Positions 1 through 7,607 of a stretch of 12,297 bases of DNA are shown piece by piece. Position numbers and translations under genes: made by a program. The stretch covers positions 1-12,297 of the forward strand of contig JACQYX010000099.1 in assembly GCA_016207985.1 (NCBI GenBank), written 5' to 3'. The notes under the pieces are model-generated. The model saw nothing but the letters and a program-made list of their open reading frames with translations, was not told the DNA's origin and did no database searches. The stretch comes from Ignavibacteriales bacterium (GTDB lineage Bacteria > Bacteroidota > Ignavibacteria > UBA10030 > SZUA-254). The stretch's first letter is position 1, and every line of letters starts with the position of its first letter.

Positions 1-735
1 AATATTCTCTCTCGGAGATTTCCCGCTGTTGAGGTCGTCCTGTATCCTGTTAAGGTACAGGGAGAAGGTGCCGCTGAAGAGATAGCAGATGCAATAAAAG
101 ATTTCAACAAATACGGAAATATCGATGTGATGATAGTCGGTAGGGGAGGAGGATCGCTCGAAGATTTGTGGGCATTTAATGAAGAAATTGTCGCTCGTGC
201 AATCTACAATTCCAAAATACCGATCGTGAGTGCAGTGGGGCATGAAATCGATTTCACAATAGCAGATTTTGTCGCGGACTTGCGCGCGCCGACCCCATCT
301 GCCGCTGCGGAGTTGGTTGTGAAGCACCAATCTGAAATTATTGAATATCTACGCAATTTTTGCTATAATATTGAACAGGAAATCAGGAACATAATAACAT
401 CTCAGAAAGATCGAATCTCATCTTTGTTTCAAAGTTACTCATTTAATAAACCGTTTGATTTGGTTAGACAACTCACACAAAGAGTCGATGAATTAAGTCG
501 TTATATCGATCATGCTACGATGCATGCTTTTACAATAAATCGGCAGAAATTGGATTCGTTACATAAAAGAATCATCTCGGTTAATCCTGAAACGGTTTTA
601 GAGCGAGGTTATGCGATTGTATATCGTGAAAGTAAAGTAATAGATCGGGCACAAAAATTACATCCTGCTGATGAAATACAGATTAAGTTTCATGATGGTG
701 AAACGCCTGCAAAAGTTCAAGAAGGTAAAAAATGA
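1..735 (+). CDS. xseA: Exodeoxyribonuclease VII large subunit, C-terminal part (5' end outside window)
   Basis: The frame is open from base 1 to the TGA at 733-735, giving 244 residues; about 450 is usual, so the N-terminal OB-fold part lies upstream of the window. XseA with XseB forms exonuclease VII, a cytoplasmic nuclease that degrades single-stranded DNA from both ends to oligonucleotides. The conserved catalytic core is visible: [16 protein letters not shown] at fragment residues 47-62, then [20 protein letters not shown] around 77-96 and the [11 protein letters not shown] block. A long helical, probably coiled-coil stretch follows (about 110-195), and the family's C-terminal LERGYAIV motif comes near residue 200. 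The stop overlaps the xseB start by 4 nt (ATGA), so the two subunits are probably translationally coupled. An ATG at 127 is internal to the conserved domain and is not the true start. Confidence 0.96.
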   Translation, partial: NILSRRFPAVEVVLYPVKVQGEGAAEEIADAIKDFNKYGNIDVMIVGRGGGSLEDLWAFNEEIVARAIYNSKIPIVSAVGHEIDFTIADFVADLRAPTPSAAAELVVKHQSEIIEYLRNFCYNIEQEIRNIITSQKDRISSLFQSYSFNKPFDLVRQLTQRVDELSRYIDHATMHAFTINRQKLDSLHKRIISVNPETVLERGYAIVYRESKVIDRAQKLHPADEIQIKFHDGETPAKVQEGKK

Positions 736-968
736 AAAAAGCAAAAGAGACTATAGGTACATTCGAGCATTCGATGAAACGGCTTGAGGAAATTGTAGAG
801 AAACTTGAAACAGGAAGCGTGTCGTTAGACAATGCGATGGAGTTGTATGAAGAAGGAGTAAAAATATCGAAACAGTGCCTCGATAAGCTGACGCAAGCGG
901 AATTAAAATTGAAACGATTAAGTAAAGATATAGACGGAAATTTTGAGCTGTTCGATGGAAATGAATAA
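732..968 (+). CDS. xseB: Exodeoxyribonuclease VII small subunit
   Basis: This 78-residue protein matches the usual length of about 80 for XseB, the small subunit that binds the helical region of XseA and is needed for exonuclease VII activity. The sequence shows the typical pattern: [16 protein letters not shown] at 12-27, then a [17 protein letters not shown] block and a second amphipathic helix ending in KLKRL. The ATG overlaps the xseA stop as ATGA, and a purine-rich GAAGGT lies 5 nt upstream as a plausible ribosome site. The gene's 3' end overlaps the start of dxs by several bases, so the three genes are probably co-translated. No unusual features are seen. Confidence 0.95.
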   Translation: MKKAKETIGTFEHSMKRLEEIVEKLETGSVSLDNAMELYEEGVKISKQCLDKLTQAELKLKRLSKDIDGNFELFDGNE

Positions 969-2895
969 TAACGAACGAAATGAATTAGTGAGATATTTAC
1001 CTAAAATTGATTCTCCAGAGGATCTACGAAAATTATCTATCAACGATCTAAAAGCTCTTTGTGAGGAACTCCGAGAGTTCATCATTGATACAATATCAAA
1101 AACTGGGGGACATCTCGGTGCTGGGCTTGGTGCCGTCGAGTTGTCGGTCGCCCTTCATTATGTTTTCAATACACCAGAAGATAAACTCGTTTGGGATGTA
1201 GGTCATCAAGCATACCCTCATAAGGTTTTAACGGGACGTAGAGATGTTTTCCATACCATCAGACAGCTTGGAGGTATAAGCGGCTTTCTAAAGCGATCTG
1301 AGAGCGAATACGATACATTCGGGGCGGGACATGCAAGCACTGCGATATCGGCTGCCCTTGGTATGGCGGTGGCTCGCGATCTGGCAAAAGAAAAATTTAA
1401 AGTAATTGCCATCGTCGGAGATGGTGCAATGACCGGTGGTATGGCATATGAAGCGATGAACAACGCCGGACTCCAAAAACGAAACATGATTGTTGTGCTG
1501 AACGATAATAATATGTCTATCGGTCCAAATGTGTGGGCAGTCTCCAAATACTTCACCGAGTTGATAGCCAATCCTTCGTACAATAAATTTAAAGCCAATG
1601 TATGGGATCTTACCGGTAAACTCGATAGTCTTGGTGATCGGATCAGAAAGATCGCAGCCAGGGTTGAAGAAGGTATTAAAGTTGTGATCACACCCGGAAT
1701 GCTTTTTGAAGCGCTCGGTTTTCGTTACTTCGGTCCGCTCAATGGTCACAACATCAACCAATTGGTGAAAATATTCAATGAGATAAAAAACTTACAAGGT
1801 CCCATTCTTGTTCATACTATCACCAGAAAAGGAAAAGGTTATAAACCTGCAGAAGAAGATGTTCAAGCTTTGCATGGTGTAACACCTTTCGATAAAGTTA
1901 CAGGTATCTCACCGAAAAAAGTGACGTCGCTTCGGTCATACACAGAAATATTCGGGCAGGCGGTTACTGAGATCGCTAAACAAAACACTAAAGTCATCGG
2001 AATTACTGCCGCGATGCCAGACGGAACCGGTCTGGATATATTACAAAATGAAATTCCTGAACGTTTCATCGATGTAGGAATAGCTGAGCAACATGCAGTA
2101 ACGTTTGCAGCAGGTTTATCGACACAGGGATATATACCCATCGTCGCTATTTACTCAACATTTCTCCAACGCGCGTTTGATCAAATAGTTCATGACGTCG
2201 CTTTACAACATCTGCATGTAGTGTTCTCTCTTGATCGAAGTGGATTAGTAGGCGCAGATGGTCCAACACACCACGGTGTACTCGATATAGCTTATCTCCG
2301 TTGTATCTCTGGTATGGTCATTATGTCAGCGAAAGATGAAAATGAACTGCGTGATATGTTGTATACCGCAGTGCAACACGATGGACCGATTGCATTACGC
2401 TACCCAAGGGGTAATTGTATCGGTGTTCCATTAAATCCTGTGATGAACCGACTTGAAATCGGCAAAGCAGAATTACTCCGTCAAGGTCGTGACGTAGCGA
2501 TTCTCGCCCTCGGTAATATGGTCTATCCGGCGATGAAAGCAGCGGAATTATTGACAAAGGACGGAATCGAAGCAGAAGTTATTAATATGCGATTTGTGAA
2601 ACCGCTCGATGAGGATATAATCGATAGTATATGCAAACGTTTTTTATATATACTTACAGTCGAAGATCATTCTGTACGTGGTGGCTTCGGGAGTGCGGTT
2701 CTCGAGTTGTTGGCGAAAAAAGAACTTGGTAATGTCCATATAAAAATTCATGGAATCCCTGATGAGTTCATCGAGCATGGTACGATTCCGGAACTTCATG
2801 CCATGTTGAAACTTGATGCACCCGGTATCGCAAGTATTGTAAAAGATTTTTTTAGAAAAGAATTGAAAGAAAAATCATTAAAAACTATTGCATAA
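955..2895 (+). CDS. dxs: 1-deoxy-D-xylulose-5-phosphate synthase
   Basis: Dxs condenses pyruvate and glyceraldehyde 3-phosphate to DXP using thiamine diphosphate, the first step of the MEP isoprenoid pathway and a branch to thiamine and pyridoxal. The protein is 646 residues, close to the usual 620-640. Visible landmarks from this start are SGGH-type TGGHLGAGLG with His53, WDVGHQAYPHKVLTGR, the ThDP/Mg motif GDGAMTGGMAYEAMNNAG with Asp156 and Asn185, the catalytic-glutamate motif DVGIAEQHAVTFAAG (Glu378), DRSGLVGADGPTHHG, and YPRGN in the C-terminal transketolase part. Domain order is N-terminal ThDP, pyrimidine-binding, then transketolase C. The start is uncertain: TTG 943, ATG 955 and ATG 961 are in frame and all overlap xseB. 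I prefer 955 because a GAG lies 7 nt upstream. It is probably in an operon with xseAB and the following oxidoreductase. Confidence 0.96.
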   Translation: MEMNNNERNELVRYLPKIDSPEDLRKLSINDLKALCEELREFIIDTISKTGGHLGAGLGAVELSVALHYVFNTPEDKLVWDVGHQAYPHKVLTGRRDVFHTIRQLGGISGFLKRSESEYDTFGAGHASTAISAALGMAVARDLAKEKFKVIAIVGDGAMTGGMAYEAMNNAGLQKRNMIVVLNDNNMSIGPNVWAVSKYFTELIANPSYNKFKANVWDLTGKLDSLGDRIRKIAARVEEGIKVVITPGMLFEALGFRYFGPLNGHNINQLVKIFNEIKNLQGPILVHTITRKGKGYKPAEEDVQALHGVTPFDKVTGISPKKVTSLRSYTEIFGQAVTEIAKQNTKVIGITAAMPDGTGLDILQNEIPERFIDVGIAEQHAVTFAAGLSTQGYIPIVAIYSTFLQRAFDQIVHDVALQHLHVVFSLDRSGLVGADGPTHHGVLDIAYLRCISGMVIMSAKDENELRDMLYTAVQHDGPIALRYPRGNCIGVPLNPVMNRLEIGKAELLRQGRDVAILALGNMVYPAMKAAELLTKDGIEAEVINMRFVKPLDEDIIDSICKRFLYILTVEDHSVRGGFGSAVLELLAKKELGNVHIKIHGIPDEFIEHGTIPELHAMLKLDAPGIASIVKDFFRKELKEKSLKTIA

Positions 2896-2899
2896 TTTA

Positions 2900-3919
2900 A
2901 TGAGCCCCTCACAAATAAAAAAACTCCGCTTCGGTGTAATCGGACTTGGCTGGGTATCGCAGATATTTCATCTTCCGATACTTAAAGCATTAGATGATGT
3001 CGAAGTTGTTGCAGTATGCGATAAAGATAAATCGCGTGCGAAAATGATAGCCGAGCGCTTCGGAATTACAAAAATTTACACCGATTACCAACAAATGCTC
3101 TCAAAAGAAGAATTGGATGCTGTGGATATATGTTCCAGCACCGACACTCATTTACCTATTGCAATATCGTCGTTACAAGCCGGTAAAGATGTCTTTGTGG
3201 AGAAACCGATTGCGCGGCATTATGACGAAGCCGTTCAGATCTCTGAAGCGGCAAAGCAGTATAAACGAAAGTTGATGGTCGGTATGAACAACCGATTTCG
3301 TCCTGATACAATGATACTTAAGAGTTTCATCGAGAAAGGGGAAATAGGGAAAATATTTTATGTGAAAGCGGGCTGGCTGAAGAAGTTATCGAGCGACAAC
3401 AAGTGGATGACCCAAAAGGAAAAAGCCGGTGGTGGTGTTTTTCTCGACCTTGGTATCGTTATGCTCGATTTAATTCTTTGGTTGTTAGGATTTCCACCTG
3501 TTCAACGAGTGAACGCAAAAATGTACATGCAGAAAACAAAAAGTGTTGAAGATTCATGCGTCGTTTTTGCTGAGATGAAATATGGTATTTCCTTGATGAT
3601 GGAGACGAGCTGGTCATTCCCTTGCGCCCAAGATTTTTTCTATTGTGATTTATTCGGTTCTGAGGGAAGCGCGATGATCAATCCACTTCGCATAAATAAA
3701 CAGCTTCACGGAAATCTTGTCAACGTTAGTCCGGTTAAAATTGAATCACCGTTGCATCTTTTTAAGAAAAGTTATGAAAATGAATTGAAACACTTCGTCG
3801 GAGCTGCCAGGGGACTTCATACCATCATCTCCACCGGTGAAGAAGCCGTTCAGCGTATGAAAGTGGTTGAAGCAATCTATCAATCTGCTGCAAAAGGTAA
3901 AGAGATAATTATAAAATGA
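2900..3919 (+). CDS. Gfo/Idh/MocA-family NAD(P)-dependent oxidoreductase, catalytic His replaced
   Basis: The protein has 339 residues and the family's two-domain layout. An N-terminal Rossmann fold carries the nucleotide motif GVIGLGWVSQ (Gly12, Gly15, Gly17), with the VEKPIA motif (Lys102) after it and VGMNNRFRP closing the dinucleotide domain. The C-terminal alpha/beta domain contains GGGVFLDLGIVMLDL. In classical members this block reads roughly D-x-x-x-H, with the His acting in catalysis. Here Asp183 is kept but the His position is Val187. The substrate cannot be read from sequence; family members oxidise sugars, inositols or related polyols, or reduce biliverdin. A TTG at 2888 would add four residues and overlap dxs; ATG 2900 is preferred. 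The stop overlaps the next start as ATGA, so it is probably co-translated with the SAM hydrolase gene. No link to isoprenoid synthesis is demonstrated. Confidence 0.9.
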   Translation: MSPSQIKKLRFGVIGLGWVSQIFHLPILKALDDVEVVAVCDKDKSRAKMIAERFGITKIYTDYQQMLSKEELDAVDICSSTDTHLPIAISSLQAGKDVFVEKPIARHYDEAVQISEAAKQYKRKLMVGMNNRFRPDTMILKSFIEKGEIGKIFYVKAGWLKKLSSDNKWMTQKEKAGGGVFLDLGIVMLDLILWLLGFPPVQRVNAKMYMQKTKSVEDSCVVFAEMKYGISLMMETSWSFPCAQDFFYCDLFGSEGSAMINPLRINKQLHGNLVNVSPVKIESPLHLFKKSYENELKHFVGAARGLHTIISTGEEAVQRMKVVEAIYQSAAKGKEIIIK

Positions 3920-4704
3920 AAAATGCACCGGTCATCGGTCTTCTGACCGACTTCGGGACGTCCGATTCTTATGTTGCATCGATGAAAGGCGTAATTCTAT
4001 CTATCGCTCCTCATGCATCAATAGTAGATATTTCCCATGAAATCGCTCCACAAAATATTGATCAAGCTGCATATGTTTTATGGAGTTCATACCGATTTTT
4101 CCCCAAAAAAACTATTTTCATTTGCGTTATTGACCCAGATGTCGGTACCTCACGTCAGATTCTCGGAGTGAAAAATAATGAATATATTTTTATCGCACCT
4201 GATAATGGAGTGCTGAAGTACGTATTAGGTTTTATTAAGAAGCCAAAAATAATCAAACTAGGTAAATCGAAGTATTTCTTGAATAACGTCAGCGATACAT
4301 TCCATGGGCGTGATATTTTTGCTCCGGTTGCCGGATATTTGGCAAGCGGTTTACCAATTGAAAAACTTGGTCCAAGTGCAAGACCAATAACTAGAGCAGA
4401 ATCTTTTATCAAACTTCCGAACAAATCAAATAAAAGGTGTGAAGGAAAAATAATTAATATCGACCGCTTCGGCAATCTCATCACGAATATATTTGTTGGA
4501 ACGGAACAGCTACCTTCTGCCGAGCTTCTCATAGGTAAATCGAGGATAAAGGAATATTCAAATACCTATTCAAACGCTCTGTCCGGCAAACCGTTTATAA
4601 TCACTGGCAGTTCGGGCTTACTTGAAGTCTCGGCTAAGAATGACAATGCTGCAAAGCTCTTACATGCTGATGGAAATTCACGTGTACAACTCTTGATAAA
4701 ATAA
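3916..4704 (+). CDS. S-adenosyl-L-methionine hydroxide adenosyltransferase (DUF62 family)
   Basis: This 262-residue protein belongs to the duf62 family, related to fluorinase and chlorinase, whose characterised bacterial and archaeal members hydrolyse SAM to adenosine and methionine. The N-terminal signature LLTDFGTSDSYVASMKG (9-25) is followed by DISHEIAPQ (38-46), VIDPDVGTSR (71-80), FIAPDNGVL (92-100) and TFHGRDIFAPVAGYL. The Asp-Arg-His triad proposed for water activation in the family is present as Asp73, Arg80 and His130, with the expected 7-residue Asp-Arg spacing. The C-terminal domain carries IINIDRFGNLITNI. No halogenase-type change is evident, so SAM hydrolysis is the likely activity. 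The ATG overlaps the upstream stop by 4 nt, and ribD starts 4 nt after this stop. Confidence 0.93.
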   Translation: MKNAPVIGLLTDFGTSDSYVASMKGVILSIAPHASIVDISHEIAPQNIDQAAYVLWSSYRFFPKKTIFICVIDPDVGTSRQILGVKNNEYIFIAPDNGVLKYVLGFIKKPKIIKLGKSKYFLNNVSDTFHGRDIFAPVAGYLASGLPIEKLGPSARPITRAESFIKLPNKSNKRCEGKIINIDRFGNLITNIFVGTEQLPSAELLIGKSRIKEYSNTYSNALSGKPFIITGSSGLLEVSAKNDNAAKLLHADGNSRVQLLIK

Positions 4705-4708
4705 TTCA

Positions 4709-5821
4709 GTGAGTACAAAAAAAAATACCGATGAAATGTACATGTCTCAATGTCTAACTCTTGCAGAGCAAGGTGCAGGGAATGTGAGTCCGAATCCCAT
4801 GGTTGGTGCGATCATCATCAAAGACGGTAAGATAATTTATCGCGGTTATCATAAACGTTTTGGTGATTCTCACGCTGAAGTCAACGCTATACGATCTGTA
4901 AAATCATCGGTGAGGGGAGCAACTTTGTATGTGAATTTAGAACCATGCAGCTATTACGGCAAAACGCCACCGTGTACCGATTTGATTATCTCAAGTGGTA
5001 TCTCGAAGGTGATAATCGGTATGATCGATCCCAATCCACTCGTTTCAGGAAAAGGTATCGCACAACTAAAGAGAGCGGGTATTAAAGTTCTTGTTGGAAT
5101 ATCCGAAGATGATTGTAGAAAACTGAATGAAGCGTTCATCAAATATATTACTAAGGGAGTCCCTTTCGTTACTTTAAAAATTGCTCAAACAATTGATGGT
5201 AAAATTGCCGACACGTCGGAAAGATCCAAATGGATATCAAATCCGTTATCGAGAAAGATAGTACATGAGTTGCGCTCGCGAGTTGATGCAGTGATTGTTG
5301 GTGCCGATACTATCAATAAAGATAATCCTCAGCTTACTACTCATGGCTTAAATAGGAGGAATCCTTTACGGGTAATTCTTGACGGTGGTTTCCGAGTAAA
5401 TCTTAATTCTAAAATATTTTCACAGAGAAAAAAAGGAAAAACTTTAATATTTATTTCAGAGAGATCCTCTCAGCGAAAAGAACAAAAGAAAAAAATACTC
5501 ATTTCAAAAGGTGTCGAAGTTGTCGAAGTAAAGAGTCGAGGGGATCACATGATATCGATTGATACCATACTTAAAATCCTTGGATTAAAAGGAATATCAT
5601 CTGTTTTGGTTGAAGGGGGATCTTCGGTGTTTAGTGCTTTCCTCCAAAGTAACATGGTTGATAAACTGCTTGTATTTATTGCTCCGAAAATTCTTGGTCA
5701 AGGTCTTTCTCCATTTGAACAGTTGACAAATAGAAATATTACTAAGTGTGTTCAATTGAACAATGTCGTTGCCACGCTTTTAGATGGAGATGTACTTCTC
5801 GAAGGATATTTTAAAAAGTAA
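4709..5821 (+). CDS. ribD: Bifunctional diaminohydroxyphosphoribosylaminopyrimidine deaminase / 5-amino-6-(5-phosphoribosylamino)uracil reductase
   Basis: RibD performs the second and third steps of riboflavin synthesis: zinc-dependent deamination of the pyrimidine, then NADPH-dependent reduction of the ribose side chain. The 370-residue length is normal. The deaminase domain (about 8-150) has NPMVGAII, the zinc motif HAEVNAI (His55, Glu57) and PCSYYGKTPPC (Cys80, Cys89). The reductase domain (about 152-368) has TLKIAQTIDGKIA, SKWISNP, VIVGADTINKDNP and the VLVEGGSSVFSAFL motif. All ligands are intact. The start used is GTG 4709, giving MSTKKNTDEMYMSQCL, a typical RibD N-terminus; ATG 4736 and 4742 are alternatives, and none has a clear Shine-Dalgarno. 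The upstream gap is only 4 nt, so there is no room for an FMN riboswitch directly before it. It is followed by a damaged riboflavin synthase gene. Confidence 0.95.
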   Translation: MSTKKNTDEMYMSQCLTLAEQGAGNVSPNPMVGAIIIKDGKIIYRGYHKRFGDSHAEVNAIRSVKSSVRGATLYVNLEPCSYYGKTPPCTDLIISSGISKVIIGMIDPNPLVSGKGIAQLKRAGIKVLVGISEDDCRKLNEAFIKYITKGVPFVTLKIAQTIDGKIADTSERSKWISNPLSRKIVHELRSRVDAVIVGADTINKDNPQLTTHGLNRRNPLRVILDGGFRVNLNSKIFSQRKKGKTLIFISERSSQRKEQKKKILISKGVEVVEVKSRGDHMISIDTILKILGLKGISSVLVEGGSSVFSAFLQSNMVDKLLVFIAPKILGQGLSPFEQLTNRNITKCVQLNNVVATLLDGDVLLEGYFKK

Positions 5822-5831
5822 AAGGTTAGAT

Positions 5832-6361
5832 ATGTTCACTGGAATAATTGAAGAAATTGGAACGATTGCGAAGCTTGTTAAGAATGAGGGAGATCTCAGA
5901 ATATTCGTAACAGCACCGAGATCGATAAAGGAGTTAAATATCAATGATAGTGTTGCGATTAACGGAGTTTGCCAAACGGTTATATCGAAACGGAGAAGGG
6001 TGGACATTTAGTCCAAGGTCATGTAGATTGTATCGGACAAATCTCGGATATCAAAGAGAGAAATAATAGCTGGATATTCAGTATAGTTTTTCCGGAAGCT
6101 TTTTCTAAGTACATTGTATCAGTCGGTTCGATAGCCGTTGATGGTGTAAGCTTAACAATTGCACGACTAGAGAAAAATAGAATGGATATATCTATCATTC
6201 CTCATACGATGGAAAACACGATTTTTAAATTATATAAACAAAACAATTACGTCAATCTGGAATTCGACATTATCGGTAAATATGTTGAAGGATTGATTAA
6301 TAAAAAATCGGGTGATGTTATCACACTGAATGAGCAAAGTCTCCGTAAATTAGGTTTCTGA
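5832..6361 (+). pseudogene. ribE: Riboflavin synthase alpha chain, internally deleted and frameshifted
   Basis: Riboflavin synthase joins two lumazine molecules to make riboflavin and normally has two homologous beta-barrels in about 200 residues. The start (ATG 5832, AAAGG 6 nt upstream) gives the classic MFTGIIEEIGTI and continues to INGVCQTVIS, then meets TAG at 6009. The rest lies in another frame, covering GGHLVQGHVD (from 5999), the second barrel with VGSIAVDGVSLTIA and IIPHTMENTIF, and the C-terminus VNLEFDIIGKYVEG, ending at TGA 6359-6361. In E. coli RibE the two flanking motifs are separated by about 43 residues; here only about 17 nt remain. That implies loss of about 112 nt, which is not a multiple of three and accounts for the frame change. 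Barrel 1 therefore cannot fold normally. It is either a true pseudogene, with another copy elsewhere, or an assembly/sequencing deletion. Confidence 0.88.
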
Positions 6362-6366
6362 TTTTT

Positions 6367-7020
6367 ATGGCAAGAAAATTATATTATAAAATTCTTGATG
6401 ATAATTATAACCGAATCACTGACAAACAATGGGACGATATTCTTCGATTACAACATTGGTACAATTCGGAATTTATTTGGACGGCAGGGAAATTAGGATT
6501 CAGGATGTATGCAGTTTTTCCAAACACAAATTTCGCATTGGATGATGTCTCTGATATCGAGCATGTAATTAGAAATCGGAAAAAAGAATTGCAAAAGAGT
6601 GGACTTAACGAAAATGAAACAATCCAGCAGCTTAAATCGGAAGGATTAATCATAGCCCAAAAGGGTGGTTACTGTGATAACTGTATTGCTATTAAACCAA
6701 AACAAATCAGAATTCATCAAGGCAATGTAATTATTCCAATCGTTGACGAAATGAAACAGAAAGTTACTTTGGAGATGATTAATAATCGTCATGTCTTCGC
6801 AATAGTTGATCCTGCCAAATATGATCATCATCCACGTTTCTCAAATATAGTTTCAGATTTCAATGAAATGAAATTAGATGAACGTCAGAGCATTCTGAAG
6901 GATTGGAATTGGTTGGGATATGAAAATAATTATGATCAGCATGGTGATGACATCAAGGGTTGTGATCTCAACAAGAAGGTCGTTAAATTTGAGATTTTGC
7001 TCGACGAAAGCTATTCTTGA
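6367..7020 (+). CDS. Hypothetical protein with a CxxC motif, family not recognised
   Basis: I do not recognise this 217-residue protein. It starts 5 nt after the ribE stop on the same strand, so it may share that transcript. There is no signal peptide or membrane segment, and a cytoplasmic location is inferred. Aromatic residues are common (Tyr, Trp and Phe throughout, such as QHWYNSEFIW at 29-38). A charged, probably helical region spans about 62-92. A GGYCDNCIAIKPKQIRIHQGN segment spans 100-120, with Cys103 and Cys106 forming the only CxxC. A His-rich KYDHHPRF lies at 151-158, and a single further Cys at 199. One CxxC plus nearby His could bind metal, but there is no second CxxC, so this is only a possibility. 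Its length, regular codon use and snug position between genes make it a likely real gene. Confidence 0.8.
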   Translation: MARKLYYKILDDNYNRITDKQWDDILRLQHWYNSEFIWTAGKLGFRMYAVFPNTNFALDDVSDIEHVIRNRKKELQKSGLNENETIQQLKSEGLIIAQKGGYCDNCIAIKPKQIRIHQGNVIIPIVDEMKQKVTLEMINNRHVFAIVDPAKYDHHPRFSNIVSDFNEMKLDERQSILKDWNWLGYENNYDQHGDDIKGCDLNKKVVKFEILLDESYS

Positions 7021-7082
7021 AAATATTTTAAATTTTTCTTATCTTAAAGTACATTTAAATTCACTTATTTTTTGAGGGATAT

Positions 7083-7427
7083 ATGTTTAGTGTTCTCGTT
7101 CTTATTGAAATTATTGTTAGTGTATTACTAATGATTGTTATTTTGATGCAATCAAGCAAAGGAGGCGGTTTAGCAGGATCTTTCGGCGGCAGCTCTGTAG
7201 GTACCGTGTTCGGTGTGAGACGAACAGCTGATTTTCTTAGCCGAGCTACAACCATCCTCGCTACCATATTTATTGTTTTATGTATGATAACCAACATATT
7301 TTTCCTACCGGGGAAGAAAACAACGAACGAGAGTATTATTCAAAGAGGCGGAACTCCCACTGCAACTCCACGACCGTTGCCACCACAAAGTCAGCCAGCA
7401 ACGACTCAACCGACACCAGGGAATTAG
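7083..7427 (+). CDS. secG: Protein-export membrane protein SecG
   Basis: SecG is the small accessory subunit of the SecYEG translocon and helps SecA-driven export across the inner membrane. The 114-residue protein has two hydrophobic segments (about 3-22 and 54-75). Between them is the family's cytoplasmic loop with MQSSKGGGLAGSFGGSS and a following VFGVRRTADFLSRAT, which is diagnostic. The tail from residue 78 is extramembrane and rich in Pro, Thr, Gln and Gly, of low complexity, and of the kind often seen in SecG. A good Shine-Dalgarno, GAGGG, is located 5 nt before the ATG, unusually strong for this window. The 62-nt AT-rich gap upstream may hold its own promoter, but I see no unambiguous -35/-10 pair. 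A tRNA gene starts 32 nt after the stop. Confidence 0.95.
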   Translation: MFSVLVLIEIIVSVLLMIVILMQSSKGGGLAGSFGGSSVGTVFGVRRTADFLSRATTILATIFIVLCMITNIFFLPGKKTTNESIIQRGGTPTATPRPLPPQSQPATTQPTPGN

Positions 7428-7459
7428 GATTTCGTTTCGCAGTTTCTTTTTTACTGAAT

Positions 7460-7532
<73 letters not shown>

Positions 7533-7607
7533 CGGATTATACTCCTTCCATAAATTTAGTATCATCGATTTAATCTTAACTGTTTAACATAATTAATTTT
7601 AATTTAA

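Noticed and set aside
1218..1761. Two overlapping minus-strand open frames of 157 codons inside dxs
   Set aside because: They lie wholly opposite the strongly conserved ThDP domain of dxs and show no family motifs or ribosome site.
4640..4740. FMN riboswitch upstream of ribD
   Set aside because: The gap between the SAM hydrolase stop and ribD start is 4 nt, and no RFN-element motifs are seen in the preceding coding sequence.
7021..7082. Promoter for secG in the AT-rich gap
   Set aside because: Several AT-rich hexamers could serve as -10 boxes but none has a convincing -35 partner, so no site is listed.
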